Source: an uncultured Corynebacterium sp. (GTDB lineage Bacteria; Actinomycetota; Actinomycetes; Mycobacteriales; Mycobacteriaceae). From it: a stretch of 64,000 nt of DNA. Where the stretch lies: the NCBI GenBank assembly GCA_946223355.1, contig CAMIPB010000001.1:95363-159362 (forward strand), given 5' to 3'. A program made the translations under genes and the position numbers. A model generated the notes under the pieces. That model was not told the DNA's origin. It made no database searches and saw nothing but the letters and a program-made list of their open reading frames with translations. Shown in pieces: positions 15,625 through 24,476 of this stretch (positions are counted from its first letter, which is position 1; every line of letters starts with the position of its first letter).

Positions 15625-17721
15625 ATGGCGCACTCCGTAGAGATGCCTGAACTGGGCGAATCCGTAACCGAAGGTACTATCACCACCTGGCTCAAGTCCG
15701 TTGGTGACACCGTCGAGGTAGACGAACCATTGCTCGAGGTTTCTACTGACAAGGTAGACACCGAGGTTCCATCCCCTGTTGCAGGCGTTGTCCTGGAGAT
15801 CAAGGCCGAAGAAGACGACACCGTCGACGTTGGCCAGGTCATCGCTTTCATCGGCGAAGAAGGTGAATCCGCTGGTTCCGATTCCGCAGAAGCACCAGCT
15901 CAGGAGGAGGCGCCAGCTGAGAAGAAGGAAGAGCCTAAGGCTGAAGAAAAGTCTGAAGCTTCCGCTCCAGCAGCATCCGCTAACTCCGGAGATGCTACCG
16001 ACGTCGAAATGCCAGAGCTCGGCGAATCCGTAACCGAAGGCACCATCACCACCTGGCTCAAGTCCGTTGGTGACACCGTCGAAGTAGACGAACCACTACT
16101 CGAGGTATCCACCGACAAGGTAGACACCGAAGTACCTTCCCCAGTAGCCGGCACCCTTGTGGAAATCCTCGCCGAAGAAGACGACACCGTCGACGTTGGC
16201 CAGGTCATCGCACGCGTAGGCTCCGGCGACGCAGCACCAGCAGCCTCCGAATCCGCAGAAACACCAGCTCAGGAGGAGGCGCCAGCTGAGAAGAAGGAAG
16301 AGCCTAAGGCTGAAGAAAAGTCTGAAGCTTCCGCTCCAGCAGCATCCGCTAACTCCGGAGATGCTACCGACGTCGAAATGCCAGAGCTCGGCGAATCCGT
16401 AACCGAAGGCACCATCACCACCTGGCTCAAGTCCGTTGGTGACACCGTCGAAGTAGACGAACCACTACTCGAGGTATCCACCGACAAGGTAGACACCGAA
16501 GTACCTTCCCCAGTAGCCGGCACCCTTGTGGAAATCCTCGCCGAAGAAGACGACACCGTCGACGTTGGCCAGGTCATCGCACGCGTAGGCTCCGGCGACG
16601 CAGCACCAGCTCAGGAGGAAGAGCCAGCTGAGAAGAAGGAAGAGCCTAAGACTGAAGCCAAGGATTTGGCTGAGGACAAGGCTAAGGGTGAGACCGAAAA
16701 GCGCGTTGAGGAAAATCCTGAGGAGTCCGCTCCTAAGCACGCTGCTGCTTCTTCTGCTGACTCTAAGGTCAACAACGGCGACAATGTTCCTTACGTCACC
16801 CCGCTGGTTCGTAAGCTTGCTGACAAGCACGGCGTCGACTTGAACACCGTATCCGGCACCGGCGTAGGCGGTCGTATCCGTAAGCAGGACGTTTTGGCTG
16901 CTGCTGGCGAAGGCGAAGCACCAGCATCCCAGGACGCTTCCGCACCGAAGGGCGAGCGTGCTAACTGGTCCACTAAGTCTGTTGACCCTGAAAAGGCGAA
17001 GCTGATTGGCACGACCGCAAAGGTGAACCGTATCCGCGAAATCACCGCTTCCAAGATGGTTGAAGCTCTGCAGATTTCTGCTCAGCTTACCCACGTTCAG
17101 GAAGTGGACATCACCGCTGTTGCGGAGTTGCGTAAGAAGAACAAGCCAGCATTCAAGGACAAGTACAACGCTAACCTCACCTACCTGCCGTTCTTTGTAA
17201 AGGCTGCGGTTGAGGCTCTCGTTTCCCACCCGAACGTGAATGCTTCTTACAACCCAGAGACCAAGGAGATGACTTACCACTCCGACGTCAACGTTGCTAT
17301 CGCTGTGGATACGCCAAAGGGTCTGCTGACCCCGGTTATCCACAAGGCCCAGGACAAGACGTTGCCTGAAATCGCGCAGGCAATCGTCGAGTTGGCTGAC
17401 AAGGCACGCAATAACAAGCTCAAGCCAAACGACTTGATGGGCGCAACCTTCACCATCACAAACATTGGTTCCGAAGGCGCACTGCTGGATACCCCAATTC
17501 TGGTTCCGCCACAGGCAGGTATCTTGGGCACCGCTGCAATCACCAAGCGCCCAGTTGTTGTCACCGAGGACGGCCAGGATGCAATCGCTATTCGCCAGAT
17601 GTGCTACCTGCCATTCACCTACGACCACCAGGTCGTAGACGGCGCAGATGCTGGTCGCTTCATCACCACCATCAAGGACCGCCTCGAGACCGCAGACTTC
17701 GAGTCCGACCTCGACCTCTAA
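15625..17721 (+). CDS. sucB: Dihydrolipoamide acyltransferase (E2), three lipoyl domains
   Basis: This is the E2 core of the pyruvate and, in corynebacteria, 2-oxoglutarate dehydrogenase complexes. The 698-residue protein has three lipoyl domains with lipoylated lysines at about 43, 165 and 288 in TDKVDTEVPS. Pro/Ala/Glu-rich linkers follow, then an E3-binding domain from about 389 (VTPLVRKLADKHGVDL) and the catalytic domain with His668 and Asp672 in DHQVVDGADAGRF. AAGGAG precedes the ATG. Domains two and three with their linkers are almost identical at DNA level (369-bp offset), while domain one differs at many synonymous sites. Its E1 partner aceE and the lipoylation genes lipB and lipA are in the same window. 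Confidence 0.95.
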   Translation: MAHSVEMPELGESVTEGTITTWLKSVGDTVEVDEPLLEVSTDKVDTEVPSPVAGVVLEIKAEEDDTVDVGQVIAFIGEEGESAGSDSAEAPAQEEAPAEKKEEPKAEEKSEASAPAASANSGDATDVEMPELGESVTEGTITTWLKSVGDTVEVDEPLLEVSTDKVDTEVPSPVAGTLVEILAEEDDTVDVGQVIARVGSGDAAPAASESAETPAQEEAPAEKKEEPKAEEKSEASAPAASANSGDATDVEMPELGESVTEGTITTWLKSVGDTVEVDEPLLEVSTDKVDTEVPSPVAGTLVEILAEEDDTVDVGQVIARVGSGDAAPAQEEEPAEKKEEPKTEAKDLAEDKAKGETEKRVEENPEESAPKHAAASSADSKVNNGDNVPYVTPLVRKLADKHGVDLNTVSGTGVGGRIRKQDVLAAAGEGEAPASQDASAPKGERANWSTKSVDPEKAKLIGTTAKVNRIREITASKMVEALQISAQLTHVQEVDITAVAELRKKNKPAFKDKYNANLTYLPFFVKAAVEALVSHPNVNASYNPETKEMTYHSDVNVAIAVDTPKGLLTPVIHKAQDKTLPEIAQAIVELADKARNNKLKPNDLMGATFTITNIGSEGALLDTPILVPPQAGILGTAAITKRPVVVTEDGQDAIAIRQMCYLPFTYDHQVVDGADAGRFITTIKDRLETADFESDLDL
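15893..16610 (+). repeat. 369-bp direct duplication within the E2 gene
   Basis: The segment 15893-16241 is repeated, as far as I can read identically, at 16262-16610. The offset is 369 bp, exactly 123 codons. Each copy holds one Glu/Ala-rich linker and one lipoyl domain. Confidence 0.9.
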
Positions 17722-17798
17722 GCTCCGGCTGTAAGCTGTGGCAATAAGGCCTGGGTTTGGGCTCTGGGCTTAGACCCTGGGTTTAGCCCCCGCCCCCG

Positions 17799-17834
17799 CA
17801 AGGTGCTTCCCCGTTCCCGGGGAGGCACCTTTTG
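17799..17834 (+). terminator. Terminator of the E2 gene
   Basis: The arms AAGGTGCTTCCCCG and CGGGGAGGCACCTT form a long GC-rich stem followed by a T run, about 80 bases after the stop codon. Confidence 0.85.
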
Positions 17835-18325
17835 CTTTACACCCCACATTGTCGTTCCCGATTCCCAGTAATATTCTCTGGAGCCAACCGCGTTTTACTC
17901 CGCATCCTATAGCGATGCACCTCGCAACCTATAGCGATGAAATCCATTGCCAAGTTTTAAGGGTGGCTCGGCGAGACAGGCCCAAAACTTGGCAACGAAC
18001 TTCTTGCGACTATGCGGTACAGACTAAGCGGCCGCAAACAGCCTGCGCTCGAAAGCCCGATGTTAAAAAGCCTGTGCTGAAAGGCCTGCGTTAAAAGGCT
18101 GCGCAAGTCGCGGGGCAGTTCCTCAATCGACGTAGAGTTCTGAAGAGTGAAATGAGCGACTACTGATTCAGTATGGCCTTAGCAGCCTGTTGTTACCTTA
18201 GCGGTCTGTTTTTGCCTTAGTGTCCACCTTATTTCGACGGATTTAAGGGGGCACTAAGACAATAAAGGGGTACTAAGGCAATAAAGGAACATTAAGAGTC
18301 TTGCCTCATCGCGGCGCGCACCTTC
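17835..18325. repeat. Intergenic repeat region with palindromic elements
   Basis: No gene is supported between the E2 terminator and the MFS gene. A perfect 12-bp inverted repeat TTGCCAAGTTTT/AAAACTTGGCAA sits at 17947-17958 and 17984-17995. CCTATAGCGATG occurs twice near 17905-17940. At 18189-18290 a modular element repeats a unit resembling TTGCCTTAGTGTCCACCTTA in both orientations; arms 18212-18231 and 18244-18262 form an imperfect hairpin. The same unit recurs at 61.65-61.79 kb. Confidence 0.65.
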
Positions 18326-18386
18326 CAACAGGCAACAGGCAACAGGCAACAGGCAACAGGCAACAGGCAACAGGCAACAGGCAACA
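18326..18386. repeat. 7-bp tandem repeat (CAACAGG), eight full copies
   Basis: Eight perfect CAACAGG units at 18326-18381 are followed by a partial unit and degenerate copies up to about 18432. Because the unit is not a multiple of three and is intergenic, it is a likely variable-number tandem repeat upstream of the MFS gene. Confidence 0.9.
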
Positions 18387-18491
18387 AATAGCAGGCAACA
18401 AAAAGCAGGTCAACAAATAGCAGGCAACAGGACAAATAGGAACCCCGTAAGCCGCTAGCCCGAAAGGACTGCGGAGCATGACGCGCATCCC

Positions 18492-18497
18492 TAGGAT
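18492..18497 (+). promoter_or_regulatory. -10 element of the MFS transporter gene
   Basis: TAGGAT lies six bases before the ATG at 18504, suggesting a leaderless transcript starting at or beside the ATG rather than at the GTG 18498. Confidence 0.45.
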
Positions 18498-18503
18498 GTG
18501 TAT

Positions 18504-19700
18504 ATGCGTGTTAAAGACTGGCTGCGGGTTGCGATGGGAATGTTCATCATCGCGTTTGGGGCAAACCTTTTCGCGCCAATGGTAATGACTTACCAAGTCC
18601 ACGCCGGTCTGAGCAGAAATCAGACTACGTTTTTATTTGGCATTTACGCAGCGGGTCTCATAGTTGCCCTGTTTGTGGGCGGGCCACTTTCAGACAGCTA
18701 CGGCCGCAGAGCGATCATTCGACCTGCGCTTTTGTGCAGCATTCTGGGATCAATCGTGCTGTTGTTTGGTCATGCTGGTAGTTTTACGGCACTGTTGATA
18801 GGCCGATTAACTATCGGCGTTGCAGTCGGCTTGGTGATGTCTTCTGGCGCGGCGTGGATAAAAGAGCTTAGTCGGTCCGTATCGGTAGCGGCAACGAGGG
18901 CATCAGTATCGATAACCTTGGGTTTTGCTACAGCTCCGGCGCTTTCGGGAATCATCGCTCAATTCGTGCCTGCGCCAACCATCACGCCTTACATCATCCA
19001 CATCGCACTTGTTTTGTGCATCGCACCGATAACGTGGACGGCACCAGCTGGAATACAAGCTCAAACCGATGTTGCCAAGTCTGAGCGGTCAACAAAGCCC
19101 GGAGCCAAGTCTAAGCGGTCAACAAAGCCCCGACCCAACCTTTGGCCACATAGCTTGATGGTCCGCGAATTCATCCCAGTCGCGCTGAAAGCACCGTGGG
19201 TATTCGGCGTGGTCACTACTGCTTTTGCGTACCTACCAACCTTGCTTGGAGAACACATCCGCTTCCCCATGGCAGTAGTGGGTCTTTTGGGTTTACTCAC
19301 TATGGGAACTGGTGCACTGACCTCACGTGTGGCATTGTCATGGCCGAAAGAAACCGGAATGCTTTGTGCTGCTCTAGGTATGGCGGCAGGCCTTGCCATC
19401 GCAGCAAACCACGCCAACCCGTGGAGTGTGTATCTACTCCCCGTGGCGTGCGTACTGCTCGGGATTTCTTACGGCGCAAATATGGTCACGGGCTTAGCCA
19501 ACACCCAGTCTTTGGCTCATCACAGTGAGGTCGGGTCTGCGTCGGGGGTGTTCTACGCGTTGACGTACCTCGGATTTTTTGCGCCTTTTATTTTGTCACT
19601 GTTAGCACCTGTAGTGGGCAATGTGACAAGTTTCAGCATCGGCATTGCGGTTGCGCTGGCAACTTCCGGGTTCAGTGCCGTCGTTGCACGCAGCAAATGA
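18504..19700 (+). CDS. Major facilitator superfamily transporter
   Basis: The 398-residue protein has about 12 transmembrane helices in two halves. The first half contains the MFS loop motif GGPLSDSYGRRAII near residue 57. Between halves is a polar linker with an internal repeat (KSERSTKP and KSKRSTKP), encoded by a nearly duplicated 27-base stretch. Substrate is unknown; drug or sugar efflux would fit the family. It sits between the E2 and gcvP genes with repeat-rich DNA upstream, so it could be a later insertion into a lipoate-related neighbourhood. Confidence 0.82.
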   Translation: MRVKDWLRVAMGMFIIAFGANLFAPMVMTYQVHAGLSRNQTTFLFGIYAAGLIVALFVGGPLSDSYGRRAIIRPALLCSILGSIVLLFGHAGSFTALLIGRLTIGVAVGLVMSSGAAWIKELSRSVSVAATRASVSITLGFATAPALSGIIAQFVPAPTITPYIIHIALVLCIAPITWTAPAGIQAQTDVAKSERSTKPGAKSKRSTKPRPNLWPHSLMVREFIPVALKAPWVFGVVTTAFAYLPTLLGEHIRFPMAVVGLLGLLTMGTGALTSRVALSWPKETGMLCAALGMAAGLAIAANHANPWSVYLLPVACVLLGISYGANMVTGLANTQSLAHHSEVGSASGVFYALTYLGFFAPFILSLLAPVVGNVTSFSIGIAVALATSGFSAVVARSK

Positions 19701-19850
19701 TGATGATTTGAACACAGCGAGGCCACCATCACCCGGCGAAGATAATATGGCAGGAATTTTCAGGGGTAAAGGCTGTATCCCAAATCACCAAAGGCAATAT
19801 ACTTGGAAGCGTTTGAGGCCTATTTCTAAAGCAAAAGGAGTTCTCTTTAC

Positions 19851-22706
19851 ATGGAGTTCATCACCCGCCATCTCGGACCTGATTCTGGCGATCAAAAGAC
19901 GATGCTGGACAAGGTAGGTTACTCTTCCTTGGATGCGCTGGTCGACGCCGCGATTCCACAGACCATCCGTTCTTCTGAGGCTCCAGTTTTGCCTCCGGCT
20001 TTGTCCGAAGAAGACGCGCAGGCTCGCCTCCGCGAGTACGCAGATAAGAATGTCGTTCTCAAGTCTTTCTACGGCCAGGGTTTTTCTGACACCCTGACCC
20101 CTGCAGTCATTCGCCGTGGCCTTCTCGAGGACGCTGGCTGGTACACCGCGTACACCCCGTACCAGCCAGAAATCTCCCAGGGCCGCTTGGAGGCGCTGCT
20201 CAACTTCCAGACGATGATCCAGGACCTCACCGGCTTGCCTATCGCTAATGCCTCGCTTCTCGACGAAGCGTCTGCTGTTGCCGAAGCCGTCGGCCTTATG
20301 TCGCGCACTGTGAAGAAGGGCCGGAAGGTAGTTCTGGATTCCCGTCTCCACCCACAGGTGTTGACTGTAGCGGCAGAGCGTGCCCGCGCGATTGACTTGG
20401 AAGTAGAAATCACCAATCTAACCGAAGGCCTGGTGGGCGAGGATATTGTAGGCGTCGTTGTGGCGTACACCGGTACTGAAGGAGATGTATTCGACTTCAG
20501 CTCTCTCGCTGAAGAAGTCCATGGTCGCGGTGCCCAGGTTGCAGTCACGGCTGATCCACTCTCGCTGCTTTTGCTCGAGGCTCCTGGCCAGTTGGGCGCT
20601 GACATCGTGGTCGGTTCCTCCCAGCGCTTCGGTGTTCCTATGTTCTTCGGCGGCCCTCACGCAGCGTTTATAGCTGTGACTGAGAAGCTCAAGCGCCAGA
20701 TCCCTGGCCGTATCGTAGGTGTCTCCAAGGATGCGGAGGGCCGTCCTGCTTACCGTTTGGCTCTGCAGACTCGTGAGCAGCACATTCGTCGTGAGCGCGC
20801 TACGTCCAATATCTGTACCGCCCAGGCTTTGCTGGCTAACGTTGCATCCATGTACGCGGTCTACCACGGCCCTGCTGGCCTGAAAGCAATTGCACAGCGC
20901 GTCCACGCACAGGCAGCTGCCTTCGCGCAAGCTGTTAAGGCTGCGGGCAAGGACCTCGTTGCTGATGAGTTCTTCGATACCGTCACGGTAGCGGGTGTGG
21001 ATGCCAAGGCGATCGTCGAGAAGCTAGAAAAGGATGGCTACCTGGTTCGCGCAATCGGTGGGGACAAGGTGTCTGTGTCTTTCGGCGAGTCTGCTACCGC
21101 CGCGGATGTGGCAGCACTGGCTGCCGGCTTTGATGCAAACATCACCGCTGATGAAGTAGTGGCACAGGACGCTACTGCCCTGCCAAAGGCGCTGGAGCGG
21201 AACTCCGAGGTGCTTACCCATGAGATCTTCAACAGCATCCACTCTGAAACCCAGATGATGCGCTACCTACGCAAGCTCGCTGACCGTGACTTGGCGCTGG
21301 ACCGCACCATGATTCCTTTGGGTTCGTGCACTATGAAGCTCAACCCAACTGCAGCGATGGAGCCAATCTCGTGGCCTGAATTCGCCGGAATTCACCCATA
21401 CGCGCCGGAGCACACCACTGCTGGTTGGCGTGAGCTCGTCGAGGAAATCGAGGAGTGGTTGGCACAGCTGACCGGCTATGCGAAGGTCTCCATCCAACCA
21501 AATGCTGGTTCCCAGGGCGAGTTGGCTGGTTTGTTGGCTATCCGCCGTTACCACGTAGCCAACGGCGACAATGAGCGCGACGTCGTGCTCATTCCGGCTT
21601 CCGCTCACGGCACCAACGCAGCTTCTGCGACGTTGGCTAACCTTCGCGTGGCGGTTGTGGCCACTGCGAATGACGGCTCCATCGACATGGAAGATTTGGA
21701 CGCCAAGATTGAAAAGCACGGCAACCACATCGCCGGCATCATGATTACGTACCCTTCCACCCACGGCGTGTTTGACCCTGAGGTCCGCGACGTTTGCGAC
21801 AAGGTTCATGCTGCAGGCGGCCAGGTCTACATCGATGGTGCGAACATGAACGCACTGACCGGCTTGGCTAAACCAGGCGAGTTCGGTGGTGACGTCTCCC
21901 ACCTCAACCTGCACAAGACCTTCACCATTCCGCACGGTGGTGGCGGCCCAGGCATCGGCCCAGTTGCGGTGGCCGAGCACCTCATCCCATTCCTGCCAAC
22001 GAACGCGGCGTCCGATGAATTGGATCCATCCACCCCTGCGCCAGTAGGCACCGGCGTTCCAATCACGAACACCAAGTATGGTTCCGCAGGCGTTTTGCCA
22101 ATCTCTTGGGGCTACCTCGCCATGGTGGGCACCGAGGGCGTCACCGAGGCAACCAAGCACGCCATCCTGGGCGCTAACTACATCGCGCGCTCGCTGAATG
22201 ACTCCTTCCCAGTTCTCTACACCGGCAATGAGGACCTGGTGGCGCACGAGTGCATCTTGGATCTGCGCGAGCTTACCGACGCCTCCGGGGTCACCGCTGC
22301 GGATGTCTGCAAGCGTCTGGTGGACTACGGCTTCCACGCCCCTACGTTGGCGTTCCCAGTTGCTGGCACGCTGATGGTGGAGCCAACCGAGTCTGAGGAT
22401 TTGGGCGAGCTGGACCGCTTTATCGAGGCAATGCGCTCTATTCGCGCAGAGATCCAGGAAATCATCGACGGCAAGGTGGAATACGAAGCATCCGTTCTGC
22501 GCCACGCGCCGTTTACGTCTGAGTCTGTCACCCGTGACAAGTGGGAGTACGCCTTTGGCCGTGAGCAGGCTGCCTACCCGGTTGCTTCCTTGCGCGGCAA
22601 CAAGTACTTCCCACCAGTACGCCGTCTGGACGAAGCATACGGCGACCGCAACCTTGTCTGCTCCTGCCCACCGCCTGAGGCGTTTGAGCTTTCCGACGAC
22701 GCCTAG
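19851..22706 (+). CDS. gcvP: Glycine dehydrogenase (decarboxylating), P-protein
   Basis: GcvP decarboxylates glycine with pyridoxal phosphate and passes the aminomethyl group to lipoyl-GcvH. At 951 residues it is the long single-chain form. The cofactor lysine is Lys689 in HLNLHKTFTIPHGGGG, which precedes the glycine-rich loop. An AAAGGAG site precedes the ATG. It opens the gcvP-gcvT-gcvH cluster (51 and about 100 base gaps). I looked for a glycine riboswitch in the 150 bases upstream and did not see one. Confidence 0.96.
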   Translation: MEFITRHLGPDSGDQKTMLDKVGYSSLDALVDAAIPQTIRSSEAPVLPPALSEEDAQARLREYADKNVVLKSFYGQGFSDTLTPAVIRRGLLEDAGWYTAYTPYQPEISQGRLEALLNFQTMIQDLTGLPIANASLLDEASAVAEAVGLMSRTVKKGRKVVLDSRLHPQVLTVAAERARAIDLEVEITNLTEGLVGEDIVGVVVAYTGTEGDVFDFSSLAEEVHGRGAQVAVTADPLSLLLLEAPGQLGADIVVGSSQRFGVPMFFGGPHAAFIAVTEKLKRQIPGRIVGVSKDAEGRPAYRLALQTREQHIRRERATSNICTAQALLANVASMYAVYHGPAGLKAIAQRVHAQAAAFAQAVKAAGKDLVADEFFDTVTVAGVDAKAIVEKLEKDGYLVRAIGGDKVSVSFGESATAADVAALAAGFDANITADEVVAQDATALPKALERNSEVLTHEIFNSIHSETQMMRYLRKLADRDLALDRTMIPLGSCTMKLNPTAAMEPISWPEFAGIHPYAPEHTTAGWRELVEEIEEWLAQLTGYAKVSIQPNAGSQGELAGLLAIRRYHVANGDNERDVVLIPASAHGTNAASATLANLRVAVVATANDGSIDMEDLDAKIEKHGNHIAGIMITYPSTHGVFDPEVRDVCDKVHAAGGQVYIDGANMNALTGLAKPGEFGGDVSHLNLHKTFTIPHGGGGPGIGPVAVAEHLIPFLPTNAASDELDPSTPAPVGTGVPITNTKYGSAGVLPISWGYLAMVGTEGVTEATKHAILGANYIARSLNDSFPVLYTGNEDLVAHECILDLRELTDASGVTAADVCKRLVDYGFHAPTLAFPVAGTLMVEPTESEDLGELDRFIEAMRSIRAEIQEIIDGKVEYEASVLRHAPFTSESVTRDKWEYAFGREQAAYPVASLRGNKYFPPVRRLDEAYGDRNLVCSCPPPEAFELSDDA

Positions 22707-22757
22707 CCACGCCCACCCGAGACGTCCCCGAGAAGTCCCGAAAAGAAAAGGATTGTT

Positions 22758-23879
22758 ATGTCTGACGCAACTGAGTTGAAGAACTCACCTCTACACGCTG
22801 AGCACGAAAAGCTGGGCGCGACTTTTACCGCATTCGGCCCATGGAACATGCCGCTGAAGTACGGCAACGAACTAGACGAGCACCGCGCTGTGCGTAACTC
22901 GGTTGGTTTGTTTGACTTGTCCCATATGGGCGAAATCTGGGTCAACGGTCCTGATGCGGCTAAGTTCTTGTCCTACTGCTTCATCTCAAACTTCGAACCG
23001 CTCAAGGTGGGCAAGGCAAAGTACTCCATGATTTGTGCCGAGGACGGCGGCATTATCGACGACCTCATCTCCTATCGCCTCAAAGAAGATAAGTTCCTGG
23101 TTGTCCCCAACGCAGGAAACGCGGAAGTTGTATGGGAAGAGCTGAACCAGCGCGCGGAAGGCTTTGACGTTGATCTCAACAACGAAAACGCCACCGTCGC
23201 TCTCATTGCAGTCCAGGGTCCTAAGGCCATGGAGGTTCTCGTCCCGCTGGTTAACGATGCCAAGCAGGAAGAAGTAGCGGAACTGCCCTACTACGCAGCA
23301 ACCTCCGGCCAAGTGGCCAAGGAGCACGCGATCATCGCGCGCACCGGTTACACCGGCGAGGACGGCTTTGAGATTTACGTTTACAAAGACGTCGCAGCAG
23401 GCGTGTGGAATGAGCTGCTTAAGGCGGGTGCTGAGTACGACATCTTGCCATGTGGCCTAGCCTCGCGTGATTCCCTGCGCCTGGAAGCTGGAATGCCGCT
23501 CTATGGCAACGAACTCTCGCGTGAGATCACCCCGGTTGAAGCGGGCATGACACCAGCTTTTGCCAAAAAGACCGCTGACTTCGTGGGTGCGGACGTCCTC
23601 CGCAAGCGCGCTGAAGAAGGACCACAGGTTGCCATCACTGGTCTGACCTCCGATCAGCGCCGCGCGGCGCGCTCTGGCGCCGACGTATTCGTTGGTGAAC
23701 AAAAGGTAGGCACGGTTACCTCTGGCCAGCCTTCCCCAACTCTGGGTTACCCTGTTGCGCTCGCCCTCTTGGACACCTCCGCCAACTTGGAAGAAGGCAC
23801 CGAGGTTGAGGTAGACATCCGCGGTAAGCGCTACCCGTTCAAAGTAACCAAGACTCCGTTCTACAAGCGCGAAAAGTAA
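22758..23879 (+). CDS. gcvT: Glycine cleavage system aminomethyltransferase, T-protein
   Basis: GcvT releases ammonia from the aminomethyl-lipoyl GcvH intermediate and gives methylene-tetrahydrofolate. The 373-residue protein has the family's DLSHMGEI segment near residue 55, the TGYTGEDGFEI motif near 197-207 and the C-terminal barrel ending in TPFYK. The start follows AAAAGG at suitable distance. It is the second gene of the glycine cleavage cluster, so its expression should follow gcvP. Confidence 0.95.
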   Translation: MSDATELKNSPLHAEHEKLGATFTAFGPWNMPLKYGNELDEHRAVRNSVGLFDLSHMGEIWVNGPDAAKFLSYCFISNFEPLKVGKAKYSMICAEDGGIIDDLISYRLKEDKFLVVPNAGNAEVVWEELNQRAEGFDVDLNNENATVALIAVQGPKAMEVLVPLVNDAKQEEVAELPYYAATSGQVAKEHAIIARTGYTGEDGFEIYVYKDVAAGVWNELLKAGAEYDILPCGLASRDSLRLEAGMPLYGNELSREITPVEAGMTPAFAKKTADFVGADVLRKRAEEGPQVAITGLTSDQRRAARSGADVFVGEQKVGTVTSGQPSPTLGYPVALALLDTSANLEEGTEVEVDIRGKRYPFKVTKTPFYKREK

Positions 23880-23983
23880 ACTACTCCTAAAAGCGCACGC
23901 TCTACCCCTAAAAAGTGCACGCGTTGCCGCGTGCGCTGCTAGTGTGTGAATCATCGACGTTCTACGAAAGGATCTCTTCCGTC

Positions 23984-24376
23984 ATGTCTAACTTGCCTCA
24001 AAATTTCACCTACTCCGAGGACCACGAGTGGATCAACGCATCTGCTGACAACATCGTGGGCCAGACCGTGCGCATCGGCATCACCTCCGTTGCGGCTGAC
24101 CGTCTTGGCGAGGTTGTCTTTGCTGAACTGCCTGCTGTTGGCGATACCATCACCGCTGGTGAGACCTGTGGTGAAGTAGAATCCACCAAGTCTGTTTCTG
24201 ACCTCTACTCCCCAGTAACCGGCACTGTCACCGCTGTGAACGAAGACGTTCACGATGACTACTCCGTAATCAACAACGATCCGTTCGAGGCCGGTTGGTT
24301 GTTCGAGGTTGAGGTCTCCGAGGTTGGAGAGCTCATGTCCGCAGACGAGTACGCGAAAGCAAACGGCGTAGCTTAA
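23984..24376 (+). CDS. gcvH: Glycine cleavage system H-protein
   Basis: GcvH is the 130-residue lipoyl carrier shuttling intermediates between P, T and L proteins. The lipoylated lysine is Lys69 in GEVESTKSVSDLYSP. The start is set at the ATG giving MSNLPQNFTYSEDHEW, the conserved N-terminus, with GAAAGGA upstream; the reading frame extends back to 23915 but those residues are not part of the family. A terminator follows, after which lipB, encoding the octanoyl transferase that lipoylates this protein, begins. Confidence 0.95.
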   Translation: MSNLPQNFTYSEDHEWINASADNIVGQTVRIGITSVAADRLGEVVFAELPAVGDTITAGETCGEVESTKSVSDLYSPVTGTVTAVNEDVHDDYSVINNDPFEAGWLFEVEVSEVGELMSADEYAKANGVA

Positions 24377-24416
24377 TTCCAAAGCACTGCCCCTTCTGCC
24401 GGCAATGCCTCTATAG

Positions 24417-24447
24417 AAGGCCATCAAATACGGTGGCCTTCTTTTTG
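24417..24447 (+). terminator. Terminator of gcvPTH
   Basis: The arms AAGGCCA (24417-24423) and TGGCCTT (24434-24440) are followed by CTTTTT. It closes the glycine cleavage operon before the lipB promoter. Confidence 0.85.
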
Positions 24448-24463
24448 TATGTCGGGTGCCTTC

Positions 24464-24469
24464 TACAAT
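24464..24469 (+). promoter_or_regulatory. -10 element of leaderless lipB
   Basis: TACAAT is followed by exactly seven bases and then the ATG at 24477. No ribosome site exists, so the transcript probably starts at the start codon. Confidence 0.55.
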
Positions 24470-24476
24470 GGTTCCT

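Noticed and set aside
16465..17628. 387-codon antisense frame in the E2 gene
   Set aside because: It is a shadow of the E2 coding sequence with no recognisable domain or ribosome site.
18189..18386. CRISPR array
   Set aside because: The repeats are contiguous or palindromic without unique spacers of regular length, and no cas genes are present.
18306..18602. Minus-strand frame with repeating Leu-Pro-Val-Ala-Cys-Cys
   Set aside because: It is a translation of the CAACAGG tandem repeat and overlaps the start of the MFS gene.
19730..19850. Possible glycine riboswitch upstream of gcvP
   Set aside because: The conserved aptamer cores expected for glycine riboswitches are not present; only an ordinary ribosome site was found.
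21267..22505. 412-codon antisense frame in gcvP
   Set aside because: It is a shadow of a strongly conserved gene, caused by codon bias.
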